Origin: Phoronis australis
Lineage: Eukaryota > Phoronida > Phoronidae
NCBI GenBank assembly: GCA_002633005.1
Contig: NMRA01000130.1
Coordinates: 836,094 to 887,607, forward strand
Length of the DNA: 51,514 nucleotides
Direction of reading: 5' to 3'
In this document: piece after piece, positions 35,714-45,200 of the stretch
Layout of the letters: each line of letters opens with the position of its first letter
How positions within the stretch are numbered: the first letter of the stretch is position 1
Translations under genes and position numbers: made by a program
Notes under the pieces: model-generated
What the model was told of the DNA's origin: nothing
Seen by the model: the letters and a program-made list of their open reading frames with translations, nothing else
The model's database searches: none

Positions 35714-37439
35714 CAGATGACCTTAACCAAAGACGATACATTTTAAGTGTAGGCATCCATTGCTCATATCTCAGTTTCCTTTAGTTACTAAAGTTAAGGA
35801 ATTTATCAGGTGACTTCGCGAGCAATAAGGCAAGCAGCATTGAAAGCAGTAAATGACAAAGGAAGCTACGATCAACATGTACAATCATCGTGCCTTGTAC
35901 AACCGGTGACGATTGTAAGTGACACGCTCGAGGTGCATGAACAGCAAACGAAAGATTAAGGCGGGTTGTTTGGGCCCGTTCCCTACGAACTCGACCAAAA
36001 CAAGAAAAAATCCATCTTCATGACTGTTTTAGAGGAAACGCTGAAATAGTGCCTGCCTGCCTGTGCGCCCCCTTACGTACAACCTAGATCCAACCAGTGC
36101 TACATACGCTGCATATTTCCGAATGTCTTCGCTGGTTAAGTTTGCTGAATTTACTTCCAGAGCATCTCGGGTATTTTTGTAGCTTCAAACTATGCCTCGG
36201 AGGTGTTTCACTTCTGCTCATGTGCGAACTTCTATCGGAAACGAAGTTCATGCGACTGTCAAAATGAAGAGTGCCGGAGAATGTGCCGGAGTATTCCTGT
36301 AATGACCGACTAAAACGTAAATAATAAAGTACATAAGAAAAAAAAGACCAAGGGATGAGATTGGCGTCGCGTACGGCCTTTGAAACCTACGAGGCGGATA
36401 TCCGTGATCTTTTGATTGTGTGTTTTCCAGACTCTGCTGGTCTGATTAAAGACCGCGCATGCTCAAATGTAAAACACATCCGAGGATATCGAGAACGCCA
36501 CGGGTATTTTTAAGCCTAGGTGCGTGCATGACGACTACCAAATTTTCAACCGTCTGTTGATCAAATCCCTTTTTTCTGACTCTAGTTCGCACATTTAGTC
36601 GCAGATCTGCAACATCGTCGGAATTTTGTGGTGTACAATTAAACATCGTTGAAATGTCATTGATTTCAGCCCAGATTCAGTGACGATTTTAGATATTATG
36701 CGATAACAATTTTCAGGGGTTCCAGTCGTTGTTTTGAGTTCAGTGATGATGTATTAATAGTTGAATTTGTAAAGTAAACCTCGAATAGTGAGCTTTGTAG
36801 TAGAAGTAAATGGACGTATGCCACTTTCTTCAAAAATAGTTGTTGTAGAAATCACCACGCATCACAAGTCTGTCAGTTGCGCGACAGACGTAGTTCGTAG
36901 TTAAAAATCTCCCAACTATTCGAATTGTGAAGGAACTACTACTTAGCAGCGTGTCGCGCCTTTTGTGCTTGCGTGACTGGACTGACAATGACCAATGGCA
37001 TAAGCACTTAGATTATCGCGCTCTGTTAAGTCGGAGTTTTGTTGCCTATTCATGTCGACGACGGGCAGTACGTGTACAGGTACGTACACAACTCATCAAA
37101 GGATGACCTTTAAATATTTAAAATTAAAGTTTCGCACATGTACTTTTAGAATCTTTACGAACAATTGATAAATTGTAGGGTCATTCCTTAGGATTTTGTT
37201 ATTTAGAATTACTTACCGTGATAGTAGCGTCACGTGACAGTAGTAAACGGTTTGATATTGTTTTTTATGCATGTAAGCAGACTGTCGTCATCGAGGCCGC
37301 CAAAATGCCCTTCACCATAACTTTCATTAACATATTATTTATTCCCATTATCTTATACATGTAGTAAAAATCTCATTATTCATCTTAGTTCGAGTGTGTT
37401 GTTAGCAGTCATAAGCCTATTGATTTTCATTTGAAATAA
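35714..37439. other. 3' flank of Ly6 gene, no further gene recognised
   Basis: A 66-codon minus-strand open frame at 36446-36646 has protein-like composition, but no splice partners or family were recognised. The rest has no noted structure beyond tacgtgtacaggtacgtac palindromic bits near 37070. Confidence 0.35.
36323..36328 (+). promoter_or_regulatory. Candidate polyadenylation signal of the Ly6 gene
   Basis: AATAAA about 610 bases after the Ly6 stop codon, in A-rich sequence. It is the first canonical hexamer I noticed downstream. Confidence 0.4.
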
Positions 37440-39060
37440 AATTGCCAACTAGTTCAATCCACAGTGTTTCTTTAATGGCCTTTGTTGACCGACAACGTTG
37501 TTGTGTAATGCAGGAAGAGTCAAACGTAGCAGCTTTGTGGTCAGTAGTGTCTCTTCGTCCGTCAATGAAATGGATGTATCCAATAACTACATATTTTTAT
37601 CAGTTTTCCAGGTATCCCATCGATTCCAGGGGCTTCACCATTTTTTATTGAATCAATAGATCATCCTTCGAAATAGGGCCATTCAACTCGATCGGATGAT
37701 TTTGACTGCTGTAGTCATAAATAAGTTCATGGTTGCTGTTTTGCTGGTTAATTTGATGCAGGAAATCATGCTCGAAATCGCCATTTCGATTCAATTATTT
37801 CTCAAAATAAATTTTCCATTGAGAAGGACTAATTTGATTAGACACAAAAGTCTTCTTTTTGTTGTATATTTTCAACAATTTCCTGCCTTCTTTCGGGACA
37901 CCATCATCGCATGCTGACGCTGCCTGTTGACTGTCCATGTATGTTTTTCTTTTATTTTTTACAGTGGGTTTGAAATCTCGTGTGGTACAGCATTCAAATA
38001 CTCAGATGCATTACCGATGCCTTTCCTCAGTGCATTACGCAAATTATTTTTTAATGTATTTTTATTACATTCGTCATTCCGCCACTCCATATTAATATTA
38101 CACTTGCCGCGTTTTGTTGTCGTTTGCTGTTTTAATCAAGAGTTTAAAAACCTTGAAATTGCAGTAATCAGGTCATTGTTCTCTAATTGAGAACTCACGT
38201 CGTGTTATAGATCGTTAACGAAACTATCCTGTAAATTATTATTGCAAATTTCAAAGGCCCCGTTATTCTATTGACTCTGAGTATATGAATAGAAGTCACT
38301 CAGGTCTTATTCATCAAAGAAAAGTTTGCAAAATTATGGAAGGTGTTCAGAAATGCTATGATCTAGTACCTTGAAAAAACGTTAACTGCTATATAGTTCA
38401 GCGCTCATTATTTATAATAACATCTGATTTACCCTGTCGAGAAAACATCCCAGGCATGTCATTAGGGTACCTTTCATTTAAAATATGTAGCCCAAATAAT
38501 TTGCTAAAATTCAAAAGTCTTACATGTATACCAAACTTCCTTTACAACTGTATCACGTGACACCCTTGAAACATCCGATAATTTAAAGAGCGGGCTAAGA
38601 AAGACGCTCAAGGCTACATGGGGATCACTCAGAGAAATTTCCAGATAGAGATGTTGTCATTGCGTTTAAATCTCCTAAGAGAATAAGACATAACCGTTGC
38701 TCATAGCATGATACAATATAAAATAATGATTCTTCAAACAAATCAATGCCATCTTGTGTTTTCGCAGTCACGGTAAGTGGGTAAGCCCTCACCGGCGACA
38801 TAAGCGGTTACTACTAACAAATTTCTATGTAGCATGAATCGGGAGCCGTCAACCATCCCATCCACAACATCAGAGTGATCGGCATGTAAGTCTTAATGAC
38901 AGATTTTTTACAACGTTTATGTAACAGAATGGCAATACCCCTGGAATATCTACCGAGGACACAGTTCTTAGTTCTACAATTTTCGTAAAATTTCCTAAGT
39001 ACTGTTGCGTTTCATTACTACCTTTAGCCCATCTTTCACTTATTCCTACGATGTCACATA
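37440..39060 (-). pseudogene. Decayed LINE, endonuclease to early RT part
   Basis: On the minus strand, from 39058 down: an AP-endonuclease-like start C-D-I-V-G-I-S-E-R-W, then an L-I-L-L-G-D-L-N-A motif near 38680-38650. Around 38090-38060 is W-R-N-D-E-C, typical of the linker before the reverse transcriptase. Near 37660-37605 is I-K-N-G-E-A-P-G-I-D-G-I-P-G, the classic N-terminal RT block. Many stops and frame changes lie between, so it is inactive. The later RT motifs are missing at this end, and a later RT portion appears on the opposite strand at 39310-40172. Confidence 0.75.
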
Positions 39061-39309
39061 TATGAAGAAAATTTATGAATATGTGATTTCTCTTTCAAGG
39101 GAGAGAATCAACAATCGGACTTCAAAACCACTTACCCCGCCGGACGTCAAAACCAGCCGGCTGGACTATAAAACCAAATGGCTGGTGATCAAACGTGTTG
39201 TCCGGACTTTAAAACGCGATGGCCCCCCAAAAAGAATAGTTGGCTGGACCCAAAACACGGTGGCCGGTGATCAAACACGACCGAACTTCCTCAGAGATTC
39301 GTTTTGACT

Positions 39310-40172
39310 GTCTCGAAGCATTCAAGCGACATCATTTATTTCTCATACCCGATTGTTAGTTTTGTCGAACGATTCCTCGAGTTCCGGTATTTTATACATG
39401 TAGATTCACAATCACCTGATATTTCATGCTTTTTGTATGCCGACGATATAGCAACCATTTCGTCTGCTCCCAACAACCTGCGAAATCAAATTCGAGTTCT
39501 TGAAAATCCCTTTGACAAAGTTGGATACCTAAAACATATATCATGGTCTTTCGAAATGGAGGACCAATGAAGAGGTGTGAGAAATGTTTTTTTTTTAATC
39601 ATACTTCCATCTTATACGTATCTTGGCAGTTGTATTTTTTCATCACGCTTTGTGTGGACTAAAATACTGATAACCTAGCCATGAAGACAACAAGGTAGTT
39701 GACAGCATTGTTTGATTTGGCAGATATATTGGTGGTTAAGATATTGTAAATGCTGTAACAGTGTTAGATAAAATGGTGACACCAATACTAATGTATGGTG
39801 ATGAGGTTTGGGGATATCAGCGGTACAGCTCCATAGAAAGCATCAAATTTCTATTTTGTAAATACATGTTGAGAGTTGGCTCAAAAACTACCAATGCCGC
39901 TGTGCTGGGTAAACTGGACCGATATCCTGTGTATGTTTTAAAAGTACTTCATTAGATGCGTAAAATACTAGTTACGATTACAAAGAAATGCCAGAGTATA
40001 GGTATCCCAAAAAAAGCTACAACATGTTGATGTCATTAGATGGCATTTGTGTGAAAACCTGGGCCATTTGTATCAAACGTTTACTACATGGTTATAGTAT
40101 TCGCTTTGCTTGGTCAAAACAAATTGTTGGTGATATTGATGCCTTTTTGAAAAATATTTACTCAGAGGCCTA
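39310..40172 (+). pseudogene. Decayed LINE, late RT and C-terminal part
   Basis: On the plus strand, the reverse transcriptase catalytic motif F-L-Y-A-D-D is at about 39431-39448. It is followed by I-R-V-L-E-N and, after frame breaks, Y-L-G-S near 39610. The thumb/C-terminal block D-K-M-V-T-P-I-L-M-Y-G-D-E-V-W-G is at 39767-39814, then A-A-V-L-G-K-L-D-R-Y-P. Finally 39988-40172 encodes R-Y-P-K-K ... K-T-W-A ... F-L-K-N-I-Y. At least two stops or frameshifts interrupt it. The blocks are in the usual order for ORF2 of a non-LTR retrotransposon. Confidence 0.8.
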
Positions 40173-40189
40173 AAGATTACGTTAAGAGC

Positions 40190-40640
40190 TTTAATTGATA
40201 AAAGAAATTAGATGAATCATTTTTAGACCGCAATTTTTATAATTCTGAACCAATGTCTTAAACGAAATTCTATCTTTTTTGTAACTCCAAATAAACATTT
40301 TCTCCAGTTGCTTGAAAAAATCATCTTTCGTGAGTTCACCACACAATTCTTTCCCAGAACACTGAGGTATCTTCTGGACCAAGAGTGTAAAATATTCTGA
40401 ATATCAATAATTTTAGTATTAAAGTCCAAACCAAATATTTCGTCTAGATTCACACTAAATTTTACTGGTTCTATTTTTGACCAATTTAAAGTTTTTGCCA
40501 AAACAAATATCCAGGTATCATACTTCCTGGTTCTATTCCATATGTACTCGGTTTTTCAATATTCGTTTGAAGGCCTAATATGGTGCCAAATTAACTATTT
40601 TTATATCTAAAATACGTGTATTGATGAAAAACATCAACAT
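40190..40640 (-). pseudogene. Second LINE fragment (L1/Tx1-like), minus strand
   Basis: The minus-strand reading from about 40501 gives N-W-S-K-I, then I-F-G-L-D-F, then W-S-R-R-Y-L-S-V-L-G-K. This is the post-RT region of L1/Tx1-type ORF2 (usual pattern: W-x-x-R-x-L-S/T-x-x-G-K). The fragment is short and truncated on both sides, and abuts the plus-strand LINE fragment. Confidence 0.6.
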
Positions 40641-41047
40641 ACGGTGTAACAGCACACCCCAGTCGTTAATTAAGTAGGCCTTTTACAATACGCCAGCTCC
40701 ATCACGAATCCTTGTTAGCGCCAAAAAGAAAACTTGAGATGGCGCTCGCACAAATCGAAGTCATATAGATGCTGTAATGCCGTGCAGTTACCGACGGATA
40801 AAAATATAAAATTGTAAAACTATTAAAACTAAAACGATGAGCGTCGGTACTAAAATATATTAAAATATTCTCCACGTTTCGAGCGATGCACTCTTTGTCA
40901 AGGGTGTGCTACAGACTGCTGAGTGCATGTAGATGGATCTAAAATAAAATGGCACAAGAGACCACATAGTGACATACAATAGACAACGTGAACAATATGA
41001 ACAATATCGGACATAGCAATTACCAGTGAGGTAGGCCTACGCATGGC

Positions 41048-41259
41048 GAGAGAGAGAGAGATANNNNNNNNNNNNNNNNNNNNNNNNNNNNNNNNNNNNN
41101 NNNNNNNNNNNNNNNNNNNNNNNNNNNNNNNNNNNNNNNNNNNNNNNNNNNNNNNNNNNNNNNNNNNNNNNNNNNNNNNNNNNNNNNNNNNNNNNNNNNN
41201 NNNNNNNNNNNNNNNNNNNNNNNNNNNNNNNNNNNNNNNNNNNNNNNNNNNNNNNNNNN

Positions 41260-41333
<74 letters not shown>
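41048..41333. repeat. (GA)n microsatellite containing an assembly gap
   Basis: GA repeats on both sides (41048-41060 and 41260-41333) flank 196 Ns (41064-41259). Open frames across it are artefacts of the repeat and the Ns. Confidence 0.95.
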
Positions 41334-41338
<5 letters not shown>

Positions 41339-41379
41339 GGACCCAAACAGAGACATACGTAGCTACTGGAGTCTATTCA

Positions 41380-41866
41380 CTACAGACTTGCAGTGAGATA
41401 GAACCCCTGTTTCTGTTTAGGCCTCTGGCGTGAGTGTTGAATTTGGCGATGAATTCGGTCTCGCATTTTCTCCATGCGTAAGTGTCCGGCAGCCCGCTTT
41501 GACTGCCAGTACACTGAGGTCACTGGTAGTATGGCCCTGTTGTTGTGAAGGATCGTCTGCCTATGGCCGTTCATTCTCGTCCGTAACGAGTTACATGTCT
41601 CCCCAAAATACCACACGTGGGGACATTTAGCACACCTAATAAGATACACAATGCCCGCACTCGAGCTGGAGAATTTGTGCCTGATCTCATATGAGACACC
41701 ATGGCGACTTATGACCGACTCCCCTGATATGCAAGTGCAAGTCAGGCACCTCAGTGGAATTGTCACATCTCACACAGCCAACCTCTTGGTGATCTATGTT
41801 AATGAACCTGCTTCTAACTAGACATGTGGTAACAGCCCTTGCAATGTCATTCGATGCTGCACATTA
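41380..41866 (-). pseudogene. GIY-YIG endonuclease domain of a Penelope-like element
   Basis: Read on the minus strand. From about 41866: D-I-A-R-A-V-T-T, then L-V-R-S-R-F and V-G-C-V-R-C; after a frameshift near 41763 come C-L-T-C-T-C-I-S-G and a 128-residue open stretch. Its core is G-I-V-Y-L-I-R-C-A-K-C, then Y-F-G-E-T ... L-R-T-R-M-N-G-H-R, which is the GIY-YIG nuclease signature (catalytic R in LRTR). This Cys-rich C-T-C block followed by GIY-YIG is the C-terminal architecture of animal Penelope-like retroelements. The reverse transcriptase part is absent. It begins about 30 bases downstream of the lectin-receptor stop codon on the same strand. Confidence 0.8.
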
Positions 41867-41897
41867 TAGCCTATGTGAGTCCCATGGGCGCCTCACA

Positions 41898-42261
41898 TTA
41901 CTGTGCGTATAAGTCGTTCTCGATGAAGGTTGCCTCTGAAAATCGTGTCGCCTGCGCTGTTGCAACAGGCTCCTCCCTTTCTCCTTTGTATTCCATATTC
42001 TCAACCATCTCAATACCTTCTATTGGCCTGTGCTTCCGTAAAGCAGATTTTCCATTGTCGTTCTTTTTGACTTTTTGTTCCGAATACTGACTTTCAACGA
42101 AGGTATTTGCCGTTGAGTAAAAATCAGTGTACACGGTGTCACGGATCACCGTATCGTCGATTTCGTAGTATTTTCTGACTGACAGCTCCCTTTGGTTGTT
42201 GATCTGTTTATCTGTCTTGGTGCACGGGGGGTCGACAGAGTTCGTCCGAAGCTCCATTGCC
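41898..42261 (-). CDS. Lectin receptor exon: tyrosine-rich cytoplasmic tail
   Basis: The acceptor catttgcttgaag precedes it (modest pyrimidine tract). The phase (one base, then GCA) completes the codon left by the TM exon. The 120 codons encode a hydrophilic tail with K-Y-Y-E-I-D-D, V-Y-T-D-F-Y, Q-Y-S-E-Q, M-E-Y-K-G and a terminal D-L-Y-A-Q. Acidic context around the tyrosines suggests kinase substrates and SH2 docking; Y-S-E-Q fits a YxxQ motif. No perfect ITIM or ITAM is seen. Confidence 0.75.
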
Positions 42262-45200
42262 CTTCAAGCAAATGGTGGATAAAAATAAATAGTGTAAAGC
42301 CCCTACGCGAGATCTAGAGTTCAGACGAAATGCTTCAAGTCAGAATTTAAAGCTACCTGCTTAAAAAGCCTAAGGGCCGCTACTAAAATGTATTCGATGA
42401 ATGTAGGAATTGCTAGTAGGCTGAATTCCTTTTGATTAGAGAATTTATATCTACATGAGCGCGGAAAATCGCCAAACATTCAGTTTGCATTACATAAATA
42501 ATGTAGGTAGGATCTTCAGAGCTGTTGGAAAAGAAATAAAATTGGAAATGTAACATGAACGCGCACAGCCTAAAAAAGGGGGCTCGAAATTTTGAGAATG
42601 CGGACATTGTACTAAGAATCATGGGGTACGTTCAGAGCTATGAACTGTGCATTCGCCGAATTTTGGTTGTTCCTGACATTTAGGTGGACTTTTGTCTCGT
42701 TTTCGGTGTTTTTGTCTCTCCGAGGCGGATCCCGAGCCCCCCCTTTCGGTGCAGGCATGTTTAAGTACTGATACCTGACTGTAATGGCGGGTAACTGAAC
42801 ATCACATTTGTTCCTTACTCTGCTTAGTAGGGATCGTGATTAAGTGATTCAATGACAACATGAATGTGACGAGGCTAGTGACAGGAAATCTAGTTTACAA
42901 AAATTGGTATTTGTCATTTAGTAAATTTACCGTGTTGTTTCCGTCAGATGTGGTTGCAAACCGGGCCAACACATCTATACTATCTGTAGTTCAGTCACCA
43001 AAATGGTAGTACCGCGGTGTGCAATCATACATTTGGACCGGCTTATACAGATAATATAAACTAGACAATAAATGCCAGGTACGCTGTTAAGAATGAAGCA
43101 GTGCAAACTTTATAATCATCCCCATATTGTCTGAGGCGGCTGTGGCCAGGAACTGATAATTACTAGAATAATTCTAGTACGTATTACTAAGGCGTTTCTT
43201 AGAAAAGAGAGTGGGTCTACCTTTTTCGAGAACTGAACGATCATACCAGATATAATACCAAAAAGGTAGGGCAGGTAGTAGTACTTCCACAAGTTCTGTG
43301 GAAGAACTCGAGGTTTATGAAACCTCGCACGTTTGGTCAAAACAGTTGCCTTTCTGTTAAGTAGGTTTACCACGAAACAGATAAACAGGGAGTTCTTCTG
43401 AACTTTTTGTGAATCAGTTACTCGTTGCTTTAAAAGTGATAAAACATTAGTCACTCAATTAAATACCTCTTTGGCCTGTACGCTCGAAGAAAGACAAAGA
43501 TGCCAACTACGACAAGCACAACGACTGTCATTGTACCAATGACACTTCCAACATACAGACCTGGAAATGTGAACAGAATCAACTCAGTCAGCAATGGCAT
43601 GTGCACAATTTAGATTAAGATATAATTTGGCCAAGAATAAACTTCTTAGAGACGCCATGGGTGTGTGGATTACATCTGCAATGGAAAAGTTGAGTCGTTT
43701 TTCAATAAACTTATTTTTGATCTGACCATTATTTACACAATAGCGGTTGTACGTCATGGACTTGTAATAGCCATCGTAACAATACGTGCGCCTTTGAAAA
43801 GGCTTTGTCTTTTCCTTTTGAAACTTAAAGTTTTCTCACCGACGTTATCTTGTGACAGAGTATCTGACGCATTCCTGCGACGAGCTTCGCCAGTGAAATT
43901 ATCTAACGTTTCCTTTGATGAAAGCGTCGTCGCTGGTCCAGTGTGATATGTAAATGTTGTTAAACTTGCATTTCTTGTTTGACCGTCGGATGTCGCCAAT
44001 AACTTCCAAGGTGTGGATTTAAATAGTGCATATGCGCTCGTTTCCTTGGTTTTACCTCCAGAGGTCGTTGATGGTGTTGTTGTTGTTGTTGTTAGATCTT
44101 CCGGTGTTGGTGTTGGATCTGTAAGTGATGAGATGTTCCCAACAGACGCATATCAGTTGCTATTGCTGGGTCAACATCACACGGCTCAATATATAGCGGA
44201 ATGGAACGTCTGCTCAAGGTATTTAATGTGCATACTAACAATAATTAAAACGAATGACAGGTTCGACTGACGAACAAAGACAACATGTGAGAAACCGGTG
44301 CAAACGCGCCACAAAAACATATACGGCAGATGAAACTATTCAAAGCACATTGTTGTTATGTTCCAAGCCTCGTGTACGTAAGCATTCAAAGGTCATACCG
44401 GTTGGAATAAGCCACGAATGGAGTTCTGGTCAGGTGATGCAATAATTAATTTCTATTGGCTACCGGTACCTGAGATAATTGGCTTAGCACATAGCTCAAC
44501 TCGCCTGCACGCTGAGGACGTATGGTACAAGAAAGCCATCAAATGAGACACTCGCCCCACTGCCTCGCGAGCTAAAATGTTAAACGCTTCATTATTTCAC
44601 AACCGTGAGCTATGAGCAGACACTTTGGAATCAAGTCGCGTAAATTTTAGTCTGTGTTCGCCCAGTTGTGAGAGTATTCATTTGCTATAAAAATCTATAT
44701 GCTTGATGTCCTTAAGTTTCGTGTGCTGAATTTGACATGGTTGTATTTAAGGAAGTTTCCATTATATTTCTTTGATCTTACCGATTTGACAGACAAACGG
44801 TTTCCTATCATCACAGTGGGCGTCCTTCCAATATCCGCTCTGGTCTATTGAAACACACTTGAATTTGCTGTTCGAAGGTGCGCCGATCTTCCAGCGAAAA
44901 TTCCTTTTAACGACACCACCTACATGAACATACATTTGAAAAATTAATTCGAATGGCCACTAATGAAACGTCTTGTGAATTTGACAGAGTCCTCTAGATC
45001 ACATGTTCGCGAGTTCTGCAAACGTGTTAGTTTCAAGTTGGATCTCTGTTAATTGTACGACTTTTATTAACAAGTTCCTGTCGAGTTTCTATCTGCGTGG
45101 CACGTGTATCCTGACCCGGGTTAAATTTTAAAACAAAATGTCTGACTTGCAAAGCATTCGCAGATAAGCCATCACAAAATTAAATTGTACATCTCAGTGT

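Larger units (their letters stand above)
40860..41870 (-). mobile_element. Penelope-like element remnant
   Basis: The minus-strand coding part lies at 41870-41380; the 3' part continues through the GA repeat and gap to about 40860. Near 40905-40872 the minus strand reads ttgacaaagagtgcatcgct followed by cgaaacg. This resembles the conserved 3'/pLTR region of Penelope-like elements, whose core is a hammerhead ribozyme (CTGANGA ... GAAA). Here two core bases differ, so it is probably inactive. Element boundaries are not defined. Confidence 0.6.

Noticed and set aside
36446-36646. 66-codon minus-strand frame with protein-like composition
   Set aside because: No splice partners, no domain and no promoter context; the opposite strand also has an acceptor-linked open stretch there, so neither is convincing.
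40898-41396. Long open frames across the GA repeat (Ser/Leu or Glu/Arg runs)
   Set aside because: They depend on 196 Ns and a dinucleotide repeat.
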